Notes: generated by a model from the letters alone, not told the origin. A stretch of 64,000 bases of DNA from Iodobacter fluviatilis (GCF_900451195.1 NZ_UGHR01000003.1:434001-498000); one strand, 5' to 3'. Shown: positions 9,118 to 17,406, numbered from the stretch's first letter. A program made the numbers and translations.

Positions 9118-9728
9118 GCTGGTTTTCCTTCTTCTTCTTCTTCTTCTTCTAGGCCTTCAACGTGCGCTACGTCATGATGAGGCAGCTCGCCGGTACGCAT
9201 AAAGGTGGCCGCAACTTGTAAAAAGCGCAAACACATCAGGCTGGTACCAAGGGGAATGGCGCTGTAGACCATCCAGGTTGGCCATTCCAGATCGGGGGTA
9301 GTCGGGCCTTCATACAGATTGCCTATGGTCATGCCCAAAGCGTGGGTAAAGGCATAGTGCGCGCCATTTCCCCAAACAAATTGCGAGCCAAGCACGGCCA
9401 CAATGCCGGTAAACAGTGCTCCTGCTAAGAGGCCCAGCATCACAAAGGCGGCGCGATATTTGGGCTCTAGCCGGTTAATCATCACATCCACACCCACATG
9501 GATGCCGACGCGCACACCATAGGCCGCACCAAATTTAGCCATCCATACAAATAAAATAATGCACAGCTCCTGAGCCCATGAGAGGTTGATGCTGAGCAGC
9601 CAGTTTTGGATGATGGGTAGATGGGCGCCGGAGGCGTAGCGGTGGAGCACGGCGATAAAAATCACCAGCGTCGCCACCGCCATCAGCGAGGCAATCAGCC
9701 ACTCTTCCAGGTGATCGAGTATTTTCAT
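9114..9728 (-). CDS. dctQ: TRAP transporter small permease with poly-glutamate tail
   Basis: A 204-residue membrane protein with four predicted helices (residues about 12-32, 50-75, 95-120 and 155-175), the usual DctQ size and topology. SWAQELCIILFVWMAKFGAA and the VGIHVGVDVMI segment match the family. It supports DctM in the membrane part of the importer. The C-terminus ends EGLEEEEEEEGKPA; the Glu run is encoded by seven tandem GAA/TTC triplets (9126-9150), a microsatellite that can change length without frameshift. It overlaps dctM by 4 bases; dctP lies 259 bases upstream behind repeat elements. Confidence 0.9.
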   Translation of the reverse strand: MKILDHLEEWLIASLMAVATLVIFIAVLHRYASGAHLPIIQNWLLSINLSWAQELCIILFVWMAKFGAAYGVRVGIHVGVDVMINRLEPKYRAAFVMLGLLAGALFTGIVAVLGSQFVWGNGAHYAFTHALGMTIGNLYEGPTTPDLEWPTWMVYSAIPLGTSLMCLRFLQVAATFMRTGELPHHDVAHVEGLEEEEEEEGKPA

Positions 9729-9780
9729 GAGAGTCTCCGAAGGGACGGTGGTTTTTTAAGAGGGGCGGTTTGCTCCTCGT

Positions 9781-9803
9781 AGGGCGGGTGAAACCCGCCG
9801 CAG
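9781..9803. repeat. Family C hairpin (C2)
   Basis: GGCGGGT (9783-9789), GAA loop, ACCCGCC (9793-9799), a perfect hairpin. It corresponds to the core of the family C copies at 5339 and 17843. The downstream words TAAGTATCTACATT resemble TAAGAATCTACATA at 5266. Confidence 0.55.
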
Positions 9804-9846
9804 CATAAGTATCTACATTATTTAGGTGGCACTTCAGTGCTGCAGC

Positions 9847-9958
9847 TTCCCCCTTTGCAAAAGGGGGATTGAGGGGGATTTATCTTTGTGTGGGGCTTGT
9901 TGCCGTAAAGATATGCAATGCTAAATCCCCCTAGCCCCCTTTTTTTTAAAGGGGGGAA
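9847..9958. repeat. Two-armed MITE-like inverted repeat (family B2)
   Basis: The left arm (9847-9882) reads TTCCCCCTTTGCAAAAGGGG, then GATTGAGGGGGATTTA. The right arm (9922-9958) is its approximate reverse complement (TAAATCCCCCTAGCCCCC, then TTTAAAGGGGGGAA). Each arm is itself a hairpin, giving a cruciform about 112 bases long in the dctP-dctQ spacer. The single arm B1 at 5296 is the same sequence. No transposase is present, so this is a non-autonomous element or REP-like structure. Confidence 0.7.
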
Positions 9959-9987
9959 TACAACAAGCGGATGCTCCTCAAACCCCT

Positions 9988-10983
9988 TTACTCAACCGGC
10001 TTAAACGCTGTCTCTTTATAAATCTCGGTCAGCAAATCTTGGCCAAAGCGGGAGGCCATTTTTTGGTGGACGGGGATGAGGGCTTTACGGAAGGCCGCGC
10101 GTTCGGCGGCGGTTGGGGTGTAGATCGTGGTTTTGCCGCTGGCTTTGATGGCGGCAAGTGCTTTGTCGGTTTCTTGCTTGGCAATCTGGTTGGCGTAATT
10201 GGAGGAGTCATTCATCGCAGTAGTGAGTATTGTGCGAATGTCGGCAGGCAGGCCTTCCCAGAAGGTTTTGTTGACGATCACGGCATAGCCAAGGAAGCCG
10301 TGGTTGGTGAGGGTGAGGTGTTTTTGCACTTCAAACGCTTTGCTGGTGTAAAGGTTCGATGGCTCCAGCTCGGTGCCGTCTACTACGCCGGTTTGCAGGG
10401 CTTGGTAAACTTCTGAAAACGCCATCACCTGTGGCAGAGCGCCAACGGCCCGCATTTCTTCGTCCAGCACTTTGGATGATTGAATACGCACTTTCATGCC
10501 GCGCAGATCGTCTGGCGTGCGGATCGGTTTATTGCTGGAGAAATTCTTAAAGCCGTTTTCCCAGAAGCCCAGCGCTTTAATGCCCTTGGTTTCTAGCTTG
10601 GTAAACAGCTTGGCGCCAATCGGGCCTTTCATCACTTTATCGACTTCGGCATAGCTATCAAAAATATACGGTAGGTCGAAAATTTCGAATTCTTTTACAC
10701 CCAGCGGGCCAAATTTGGCCAGGCTAGGGGCCAGCATTTGTACTGCGCCTAATTGCAGCGCTTCCATTTCTTCTTTGTCTTTGTACAGCTGGCTGTTTGG
10801 ATAAACTTCTACTTTAACCCGGCCCTTGGTGCGTTCTTCGGCAATTTTTTTGAAGTAATCAGCAGCTTTGCCCTTGGGGGTATCAACGGCAACAACGTGG
10901 CTGAACTTGATCACGATCGGCGCTTCGGCCGCGAAGGAAGAAGTGACAGTAAGAGCCAGAATGGCCGCTAGTAAAGTACGCAT
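9988..10983 (-). CDS. dctP: TRAP transporter periplasmic solute-binding protein (C4-dicarboxylate type)
   Basis: About 331 residues with a signal peptide (LLAAILALTVTSSFA, cleaved near AFA-AEA). It carries the DctP family core: FSHVVAVDTPKGKAADYFKK, then YPNSQLYKDKEEMEALQLGA and MKVRIQSSK, where the conserved Arg pairs with the substrate carboxylate, and VYQALQTGVVDGTELEPSN. It captures a dicarboxylate or similar acid in the periplasm for DctQM. The ATG at 10983 is chosen because GGAG lies 6-7 bases upstream; an in-frame TTG four codons earlier overlaps that ribosome-binding site. It is transcribed divergently from the DctB-like kinase, which probably controls it. Confidence 0.93.
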   Translation of the reverse strand: MRTLLAAILALTVTSSFAAEAPIVIKFSHVVAVDTPKGKAADYFKKIAEERTKGRVKVEVYPNSQLYKDKEEMEALQLGAVQMLAPSLAKFGPLGVKEFEIFDLPYIFDSYAEVDKVMKGPIGAKLFTKLETKGIKALGFWENGFKNFSSNKPIRTPDDLRGMKVRIQSSKVLDEEMRAVGALPQVMAFSEVYQALQTGVVDGTELEPSNLYTSKAFEVQKHLTLTNHGFLGYAVIVNKTFWEGLPADIRTILTTAMNDSSNYANQIAKQETDKALAAIKASGKTTIYTPTAAERAAFRKALIPVHQKMASRFGQDLLTEIYKETAFKPVE

Positions 10984-11058
10984 TACAATCTCCAAAGCTG
11001 TTGAATGTATAGATGATTGTTGATCAGTCAGAATGCGTTTTCAATTGTGGTTGTCACG

Positions 11059-11076
11059 ACTGTGGTAAACCACAGT
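11059..11076. promoter_or_regulatory. Perfect 18-base palindrome between dctP and dctB (candidate operator)
   Basis: ACTGTGGT-AA-ACCACAGT, with a further TTGTGGTT half-site-like word just upstream (11045-11052). It is placed in the 126-base divergent promoter region, 34 bases before the kinase start and about 75 bases before dctP. A binding site for the FixJ/NarL-type regulator DctR is the natural guess (inference). Confidence 0.5.
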
Positions 11077-11109
11077 AAGCCTGAAATTGCGCTGTGCTAA
11101 CATTGGAGT

Positions 11110-13008
11110 ATGCGTTTGCTTACTACTCTTTCACTTCGCCTGAGTGCTCATCCTTGGTTTTTACCAAGGTTGGCCTTGGTCTTGTTTCTGGCCACGGTAT
11201 TGGGCTTATTCGCCTATTTGCGCCACGGCGAGCGTGAAGAAGCACGGCTGGTGCTGATTAATGATGTGCTGTGGGTAGAGCAGAATTTGCGCTTTGTGCT
11301 GGGGCAATCTGAAGAACGCTTGGCTGCACTATTAGAGCAATCTCGCGATGGCAGCTTAAGCGAGGCCGAGTTTCGTAGCCGTGCGCGTTTGATTATTGGC
11401 GCAAATGCGGCGATTACCGGCATTCAGCTGCGTACTAAAAACCAGAGTTTTAGCTATGGTCAGCATTTATCCGCCGAAGTGACCCGTGAGCCGATTGCTT
11501 TAGCGCAGGGAATGGGGCGGCCAAGTTATACCCTGCCGCTTTACCCTAAGGGAATGATTGCGCTGATTCTGGCCGAGCATGATTTAGAGCTGGTGGCCTC
11601 CATTGCCCTGCCAAAACTCTTACAGCAGCAGGTGCCGTGGTGGTTTGCCTATAAATACCGGCTGGAGATGATTGATGCGGACGGGCGGGAAATCGCTAGT
11701 AAATCCAAAATCGAGGCTGACGAGACTAATCTTAGCTATCAGCTGCCCTTTGATTTAGTCAGCAGTGGCTTACTGCTGCGCATCACCGCTTACCGTCATC
11801 CAACTGGTCTGGTACAAAAACTGCTGATTGCCAGTGTGCTGGGGCTGGCCTTGATTGTGCTGTTTAGCTGGTGGCGTTTGCGCCGCCAGATGCAGGCGCG
11901 ATTACTGGCAGAAAACGCGCTCAGGGAAGAGCACGCTTTTCGCACCGCGATGGAAGATTCGCTTTCGGTAGGGATGCGCGCCCGTGATATGGATGGCCGC
12001 ATTGTGTATGTAAACCCTGCCTTTTGCGGCATGGTGGGTTATAGCGCTGAAGAGCTGATCGGTGCACTGCCGCCTTACCCTTATTGGAACCCGGAAGATA
12101 TCGCCGGGCATCAGGCGCAAAACGAGATTGTGCTCAGTGGCCGTGCGCCGCACGATGGTTTTGAATCAATGGTGCGGCACAGGGATGGTCATCTGGTTGC
12201 CACCCGTGTTTACACCACGCCGCTTATCGATGCGACCGGCAAGCAGCGCGGCTGGATGAGCTCAGTGGTGGATATCACGGCCTTAAAAGCCGCCGAAGCA
12301 AGGGAGCGGGAGCAGGAAGAAATGCTGCGTCACACCGGCAAGCTGATCACCATGGGTGAAATGGCGTCCACCCTGGCCCATGAGTTAAACCAGCCTTTGA
12401 TGGCGATGAGTAATTACGCCAGCGCGGCTCGTCAGTTTGCCAATCAGAATAATCACGAGTTGCTGGATTCAACGCTCAGCAAAATTGCTGGCCAGGCACA
12501 CCGTGCCGCCGCCGTGGTGAAACGTATCCGCGAATTTGTACAAAAACGCACTCCGCATTGCGAGCCTTGCGATATCAACCATATTGCCAGCAATGCTTTT
12601 GAGCTGATCGATGCCAGTGCGCGCAGCCAGGGTGTGCGGCTGCATTTTAATTTGGGCGCTGCCTTGCCGCAGATTCACGCCGATGAAGTGTTGCTTGGGC
12701 AGGTGGTGCTGAATTTGCTGCGAAACGCGCTGGATGCCAGTAGTGAGCAACCACAAAGCCGCCGCGATGTATGGTTGGCTACCTATTGCGATGACACAGC
12801 GGTTTATTTATCAGTATGTGACCGGGGTTCAGGTATTGCGCCAGAGGTAGCCAGCCGTTTATTTGATGCGTTTTTTACGACTAAATCGCTGGGAATGGGC
12901 ATTGGGCTGAATATTTGTCGTTCTATTTTAGAGCAGCATCGTGGCAAACTATGGTTTGAAGCCCATCCACAGGGGGGCACTTATTTTTATATGAGTCTGC
13001 CACGATGA
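11110..13008 (+). CDS. dctB: DctB/DctS-like membrane sensor histidine kinase
   Basis: A 632-residue kinase. The order is TM1 (about 20-38), a roughly 200-residue periplasmic sensor (a PDC/dCache-like dicarboxylate sensor is expected), TM2 (about 236-254), a cytoplasmic PAS domain (about 275-390, VNPAFCGMVGYSAEELIG), HisKA with STLAHELNQPL (phospho-His about 424) and an HATPase domain (NLLRNALDAS, DRGSGIAP, then a GMGIGLNICRSI lid). The AHELNQPL box is that of the DctB/FixL group. It ends 4 bases into the response-regulator gene (ATGA overlap). Divergence from dctPQM points to sensing the transported dicarboxylate and activating uptake, as in Rhodobacter DctS/DctR (context inference). The ATG at 11110 has only a one-base gap from the GGAG, so a slightly later start is possible. 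Confidence 0.88.
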   Translation: MRLLTTLSLRLSAHPWFLPRLALVLFLATVLGLFAYLRHGEREEARLVLINDVLWVEQNLRFVLGQSEERLAALLEQSRDGSLSEAEFRSRARLIIGANAAITGIQLRTKNQSFSYGQHLSAEVTREPIALAQGMGRPSYTLPLYPKGMIALILAEHDLELVASIALPKLLQQQVPWWFAYKYRLEMIDADGREIASKSKIEADETNLSYQLPFDLVSSGLLLRITAYRHPTGLVQKLLIASVLGLALIVLFSWWRLRRQMQARLLAENALREEHAFRTAMEDSLSVGMRARDMDGRIVYVNPAFCGMVGYSAEELIGALPPYPYWNPEDIAGHQAQNEIVLSGRAPHDGFESMVRHRDGHLVATRVYTTPLIDATGKQRGWMSSVVDITALKAAEAREREQEEMLRHTGKLITMGEMASTLAHELNQPLMAMSNYASAARQFANQNNHELLDSTLSKIAGQAHRAAAVVKRIREFVQKRTPHCEPCDINHIASNAFELIDASARSQGVRLHFNLGAALPQIHADEVLLGQVVLNLLRNALDASSEQPQSRRDVWLATYCDDTAVYLSVCDRGSGIAPEVASRLFDAFFTTKSLGMGIGLNICRSILEQHRGKLWFEAHPQGGTYFYMSLPR

Positions 13009-13598
13009 AAACAGTTTATTTGGTTGATGATGATATTGCCGTGAGAGATTCACTCGGCCTGTTATTGCTTTCCCATGGCTATACCGTGCATGCCTTTGAA
13101 GGGGGCGAGGACTTTTTAATGGCCATTGATGCCAGTAGCGAAGGTGTGGTGCTGCTGGATGTGCGTATGCCTGGTCTGAGCGGGCCAGCCGTGTTCGGGC
13201 AGATGTATGAATTGGGCAGTGAACTGATTGTGTTGTTTTTATCAGGTCACGGTGATATTCCGATGGCGGTGCAGGCGATTCAGCAGGGGGCTTTTGATTT
13301 TTTAGAAAAACCATGCAGTGAAAAGAAATTGCTGGAGCGGGTTAATGATGCATTGGAGGTGGCTATTGGTCGCCATTCTGTGCGCGGTAATCAGCAATTA
13401 TTAGAAAAGCGCCTCGCCTCGATTACGCCGCGTGAGCGCGAAGTGATGGATTGGATTTTGCAGGGTAAGCTCAATAAGCAAATCGCCGATGAAATGCAAA
13501 TCGCCATCCGCACGGTAGAAGTCCACCGTGCCAATGTTTTTGCCAAAATGGGCGTGCGCTCGGCGCTGGATTTAGCGCAGTTGTTGAAGGGGAGTTGA
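13005..13598 (+). CDS. dctR: FixJ/NarL-family response regulator (DctR-like)
   Basis: A 197-residue protein. The N-terminal receiver has DDD at 8-10, the phospho-acceptor D52 (LLDVRMPGLSG), a switch Ser in LFLSGHGD and Lys in FLEKPCSEK. The C-terminal LuxR-type HTH starts ITPREREVMDWILQGK, with recognition helix RTVEVHRANVFAKM. It overlaps dctB by 4 bases, so the two are made as a pair. It probably activates the divergent dctPQM operon through the intergenic palindrome. This differs from the sigma-54-dependent DctD used by rhizobia. Confidence 0.9.
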   Translation: MKTVYLVDDDIAVRDSLGLLLLSHGYTVHAFEGGEDFLMAIDASSEGVVLLDVRMPGLSGPAVFGQMYELGSELIVLFLSGHGDIPMAVQAIQQGAFDFLEKPCSEKKLLERVNDALEVAIGRHSVRGNQQLLEKRLASITPREREVMDWILQGKLNKQIADEMQIAIRTVEVHRANVFAKMGVRSALDLAQLLKGS

Positions 13599-13710
13599 TG
13601 GGGTGAGTTTTTAAGGATGCGCAAGAAAAGCGGCTTGCGTACCCTTAAAAAAGTCGACGTTTGAGGGGCTTTTTGTTCGAGCTGATGATTATGCAGTTAT
13701 TGTCTTTTTA

Positions 13711-14041
13711 GTGCCTCTGGCACGTTGATTTAGGAGCGGTAGCCACCGCGGGGCCTTCCTTTCTTGCTTCGCCAAGAAACGAAGCCAAGCGACAACCGCA
13801 ATACACGAAAGCCCCTGCTGAGGTCCAATCGGGTCGGCGGCGGGCGGGATTGGCTCGTACCTCGCTCCCTTGCCGGAACCCCGCCCCGCTTGTTCCTCGC
13901 TCCGGCGTGTTTCAAGGGGAGATTTAAGCCCCGTACCACGAGCCGTGTACGAATCCTAATCTCTGGGTTTTAAAATATTTAAAACCTACAAAACAACTTA
14001 ATTCAAGAATTGTTTTTCTCCGTGAAACTCCGTGTTCTCTG
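13711..14041. repeat. Dispersed repeat family A, long copy (A3)
   Basis: A roughly 330-base element filling most of the dctR-mgtA spacer (13599-14088). Order of words: GTGCCTCTGGCACGTTGATT; CCACCGCGGGG; CTTTCTTGCTTCGCCAAGAA; AATACACGAAAGCCCCTGCT; GTCGGCGGCGGGCGGGATTG; CTCGCTCC repeats; GTTTCAAGGGGAGATTTAAG; CGTGAAACTCCGTG. The copy at 40311 repeats nearly all of these in the same order. Short open frames inside it are by-products of the repeat. A further imperfect inverted repeat (13606-13656) lies just after dctR. Confidence 0.75.
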
Positions 14042-14088
14042 GGACCGAAGTGGTCCAAGGTTTGGGTTTACTTCGCAGATTATTCAGC

Positions 14089-16761
14089 TTAAAACCACAC
14101 CCCATAGCGGCGGATATAAATGGTTTTTACCAATTGCGCCAGCATCATATAGCCCAGCATCGTGGCGGCCAGCCAGTACCAGTAGGATGAATCGAGCGAG
14201 ATAAAGCCGATTGATTCAGCCAGTGGCGAGAAGGGCAGCCAGCAGCCGATGGCAACAGCAATCACCGTTGAGATCATGACCGGCAGCGAAGCGCGGCTTT
14301 GGATAAACGGAATCTTGCGAGTGCGCAGCATGTGCACCACCAGGGTTTGTGATACCAGCCCCACAATAAACCAGCCTGAATTCATAATGCTCTGGCCACC
14401 GCCGTCAGCGTAATACGCGGCTCCGGCACCAAATACTGTCCACATCAGGATGTAGGTGGTGATATCAAATACCGATGAAGTGGGGCCGAGCCAGACCATA
14501 AAGCGGCGGATATTACCGGCTTCCCATTTGCGTGGTTTTTTCAGGAACTCTTTATCCATCTTATCCCAAGGTAAGACCAGCTGGGAGATATCATAAATCA
14601 GGTTTTGGATCAGCAAATGCATGGCTAACATCGGCTCCCAAGGCAGCCAGGCAGAGGCGACGAGCACCGAGAACACATTGCCAAAGTTAGAGCTGGCGGT
14701 GATATTCAGGTATTTCAGAATATTGCCGAAGGTTTCACGCCCTTTAATCACGCCTTCTTCCAGCACCATCAAGTCTTTATCAAGCAGAATAATATCGGCG
14801 GTTTCTTTGGCAATATCGGCCCCGCTATCAACTGAAATCCCTACATCCGCATCACGCAATGCGGGCGCATCGTTAATCCCATCGCCCAAAAAGCCTACCG
14901 TATGGCCATTGGCTTGCAGGGCTTTCACCACGCGTGATTTATGCATCGGGGTGAGCTTGGCAAACACGGTGCATTCTCGCACCGCTTGGCATAGTGCAAC
15001 ATCGTCCATCAGCTCGATTTCCGGCCCTAAGAGCGGCGTGCCGGGGTTTAGGCCAACGTCACGGCAGACTTTACTGGTGACAATCGGATTGTCGCCCGTC
15101 AGCACTTTAACGGCCACACCATACTCTTGCAGCGCTTTAATCGCTGGGGCGGCGGATGCTTTAGGCGGATCAAGAAAGGTTAAAAATCCACGCACCACCA
15201 GATCTTTTTCATCGGCCACTTTGTACTGCTGTTGATTGTTGTCGATGATTTTGCTGGCGACCAGTAAAACGCGGAAGCCTTGAGCGTTGTAATCCTGAGT
15301 TTGTTTCAGGATGCGTGTTCTTTCTGGCAGGGTTAGCTCGCGGACAGTATCGCCATCTTGGTAATGGGTGGATACGGCGAGCATTTCTTCTACCGCCCCT
15401 TTGGAGATCATTAGCTGCTGAGCTTTGCGATTTTCCAGCACAACGGTCAGGCGGCGGCGGATAAAATCAAAGGGTAGTTCGTCGATTTTGCTATAGCCTA
15501 AAGGCAGGTTGTTCAGCTCGGTGGCTCGCTCGATCACCGCAATATCCATCAGGTTTTTCATACCGCTCTGGTGCACGCTATTGAGCCAAGCCAGATGTAA
15601 AATCCCCTCATCCTGCTCGCCATCGCAATTAAAATGCTGCTCCAGAATGATTTTATCCTGCGTCAGCGTGCCGGTTTTATCCGTGCATAAAACATCCATT
15701 GCGCCAAAGTTTTGTACAGAATTGAGCCGCTTGACCACTACTTTGCGCCTAGCCATGGCGATTGCGCCCTTGGCCAGGTTGGCCGAAACAATCATCGGCA
15801 GCATTTCTGGCGTCAGTCCCACGGCAACCGCCATTGCAAAGGTCAGCGCAGATAGCCAATCGCCCTTGGTCAGGCCATTAATCAGAAATACTAGCGGCAC
15901 CATCACCAGCATAAAGCGAATCAGCAGCCATGAAACGCTGCTGACGCCGCGATCAAAACTGGTTTCTACACGCTTATGGCTGAGTACATTTTTAGCCAAA
16001 GAGCCAAAGTAAGTATGGTTGCCGATGGCAATCACCCGGGCGGTGGCGATGCCGCTCACCACATTGGTGCCCATAAAGCAGATATTGCTGCGATCAAGCA
16101 GGCTTTCATCACTGATGCTGGCGAGTGCCGATTTTTCTGTTCTGTCTATTACCTCTTCGCTTGGTGCTGCTTGGGCGGATTTTTCCGCCACGTCGCCAAG
16201 CGTGTCGTATTTCTCTACCGGCAGCGCTTCACCGCTTAATACCGCTTGGCTGACAAATAAATCTCGGGATTCTAAAAGCTCGATATCAGCCGGAATCATA
16301 TCCCCCGCTTGCAGGCAGACAATATCGCCGACGACCACCTGGCTCATGGGCACTTCAAGCTTACGTGTCTGGCCTTTGGCGGGTTTACGCAGCACCGTTG
16401 CGGTATTGCTGACGAGGGATTTGAGTTTTTCGGCTGATTTGCCGGTGCGATATTCCTGAAAGAAGCGTAATAAGCTGCTTAAAGTCACCATGGTGGTCAG
16501 GATAATAATCCCAACCCAGCTTGGCTCGCCCGCTTCGGCAAACTGCACATCGGTGAAGTAGGTGATAAAGGCAAGCACCAAAAGCACCATGACAAAGGGA
16601 TTTTTAAAAGCGAGATAAAGCTGGACGAGGGCGTGAGGTGGCTTGTCGTGCGCGACTTCGTTGAGGCCATTGGCTTTGAGTAGCTCGGCGGCGGCTGTAT
16701 CACTTAAAGCGCTGGCTTGTGGTGCTGGCTGCTTGATGGCGGTGCTGTAGTTTTGATACAT
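14089..16761 (-). CDS. mgtA: Magnesium-translocating P-type ATPase
   Basis: An 890-residue P3B-type ATPase that imports Mg2+ using ATP. In order: N-terminal cytosolic segment, TM pair (about 52-70 and 82-98), actuator domain with LSGEALP at 176-182 (SGE where most members have TGE), phosphorylation site DKTGTLT at 361-367, nucleotide domain, TGDNPIVTSKV, the hinge GDGINDAPALRDADVG, and six C-terminal helices. The NITASSNFGNVFSVLVASAW segment of TM5 is typical of MgtA/MgtB. It is preceded by a 309-base AT-rich leader with an 11-bp hairpin and by a small MgtC-tail-like gene behind a structured 5' leader, so Mg2+-responsive control is likely (inference). Confidence 0.95.
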   Translation of the reverse strand: MYQNYSTAIKQPAPQASALSDTAAAELLKANGLNEVAHDKPPHALVQLYLAFKNPFVMVLLVLAFITYFTDVQFAEAGEPSWVGIIILTTMVTLSSLLRFFQEYRTGKSAEKLKSLVSNTATVLRKPAKGQTRKLEVPMSQVVVGDIVCLQAGDMIPADIELLESRDLFVSQAVLSGEALPVEKYDTLGDVAEKSAQAAPSEEVIDRTEKSALASISDESLLDRSNICFMGTNVVSGIATARVIAIGNHTYFGSLAKNVLSHKRVETSFDRGVSSVSWLLIRFMLVMVPLVFLINGLTKGDWLSALTFAMAVAVGLTPEMLPMIVSANLAKGAIAMARRKVVVKRLNSVQNFGAMDVLCTDKTGTLTQDKIILEQHFNCDGEQDEGILHLAWLNSVHQSGMKNLMDIAVIERATELNNLPLGYSKIDELPFDFIRRRLTVVLENRKAQQLMISKGAVEEMLAVSTHYQDGDTVRELTLPERTRILKQTQDYNAQGFRVLLVASKIIDNNQQQYKVADEKDLVVRGFLTFLDPPKASAAPAIKALQEYGVAVKVLTGDNPIVTSKVCRDVGLNPGTPLLGPEIELMDDVALCQAVRECTVFAKLTPMHKSRVVKALQANGHTVGFLGDGINDAPALRDADVGISVDSGADIAKETADIILLDKDLMVLEEGVIKGRETFGNILKYLNITASSNFGNVFSVLVASAWLPWEPMLAMHLLIQNLIYDISQLVLPWDKMDKEFLKKPRKWEAGNIRRFMVWLGPTSSVFDITTYILMWTVFGAGAAYYADGGGQSIMNSGWFIVGLVSQTLVVHMLRTRKIPFIQSRASLPVMISTVIAVAIGCWLPFSPLAESIGFISLDSSYWYWLAATMLGYMMLAQLVKTIYIRRYGVWF

Positions 16762-17070
16762 ACTGATCTTCCTGTGCGCCAGCAGGAATGCATTGCATTA
16801 TTCAGGCAAAGCAATCCCCTTTCGCGCTGGCGGGGCGCTGAAATAAAAGGAATAGATTTAATTGGCCCGCTGAATAACTAAATAGCAATTCAGCGGGCAA
16901 TATCGGTTCGTCTGGCATTTTTGATGTCCTATCTGATTTAAAAAATATATATAAATTTAAATTATTTAAGGCGAGCAGATACCTTTCATATTTCAAATGA
17001 ATAATTGTATTGATGAGTTCTGCTTAATTAAGCAGGCCCTATTAAATAATTAAATATACGTCTGGTATAT
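16762..17070 (-). other. AT-rich spacer / mgtA leader
   Basis: A 309-base gap between the small MgtC-tail-like gene and mgtA. It contains the hairpin at 16865-16898 and an AT-rich tract (16936-16972) that could hold a second promoter. A 64-codon frame at 16802-16996 (TTG start, no clear ribosome-binding site, low-complexity product) is not convincing as a gene. Confidence 0.5.
16865..16898 (-). promoter_or_regulatory. Perfect 11-bp hairpin in the mgtA leader
   Basis: GCCCGCTGAAT (16865-16875) pairs with ATTCAGCGGGC (16888-16898), 12-base AT-rich loop, about 104 bases upstream of the mgtA start. It is not followed by a T run, so it is more likely a processing, stability or regulatory structure than a terminator. 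Confidence 0.5.
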
Positions 17071-17406
17071 TTAGCTGCGCAGGCGGGGTTTATTGCTTCT
17101 CAGCCCCCACTGAATATGGCACACATCCTGATGCTGGCTTAAGCCTATGGCCATCTGGATAAAGCTCTGGCGTAAATCTGCTGATAAATTCAGCAGCACC
17201 GACAGGCAGAACGTGCCTTCGGCCTGGCGAAAAATCTTGAGCTGGCGGGCCTGAAAGCCAAGTAGATTTAACTTATGAATCAGCATCTTGCGTAGATCGC
17301 TGATCGTTGATTCAGAGCTGCTGATATTTAAAAAATACTGTGATTGATGAATCTCACGGGCATGCGTGCCCCGTATGGCGATGATAAGTCGTTTTAGAAA
17401 GTGCAT
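17071..17406 (-). CDS. Small protein resembling a detached MgtC C-terminal (ACT-like) domain
   Basis: A 111-residue soluble protein with no signal peptide or membrane helix. A textbook GGAGG lies six bases upstream of the ATG, so it is very likely translated. The pattern is a basic amphipathic start, beta/alpha alternation (GTFCLSVLLNLSA, then an amphipathic helix), and an ending HQDVCHIQWGL. This looks like the ACT-like tail of MgtC/SapB proteins, which ends in a V-x-x-[IV]-x-W strand, but the membrane part is missing. That resemblance is my inference from short motifs. It is the first gene after a strong promoter and a roughly 250-base leader, upstream of and co-directional with mgtA. A regulatory subunit or modulator of magnesium transport is a reasonable hypothesis. 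Confidence 0.6.
   Translation of the reverse strand: MHFLKRLIIAIRGTHAREIHQSQYFLNISSSESTISDLRKMLIHKLNLLGFQARQLKIFRQAEGTFCLSVLLNLSADLRQSFIQMAIGLSQHQDVCHIQWGLRSNKPRLRS

Noticed and set aside
8774..9202. 142-residue plus-strand frame over dctM/dctQ
   Set aside because: Antisense to two confidently identified TRAP genes; its Leu run is the complement of the poly-Glu triplets.
13606..13656. Imperfect inverted repeat after dctR as a terminator
   Set aside because: The 5' arm begins with T and the 3' arm ends with A, so there is no T run after the stem on either strand; it may be part of the repeat-rich spacer.
13730..13973. Overlapping 69-residue open frames on both strands
   Set aside because: They lie inside dispersed repeat A3, have no ribosome-binding sites, and are Arg/Pro/Gly-rich by-products of the repeat; parallel frames occur in copy A4.
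16802..16996. 64-residue frame in the mgtA leader as an mgtL-like leader peptide
   Set aside because: TTG start without a ribosome-binding site, no proline run, and its codons cross the hairpin at 16865; a regulatory peptide cannot be supported.
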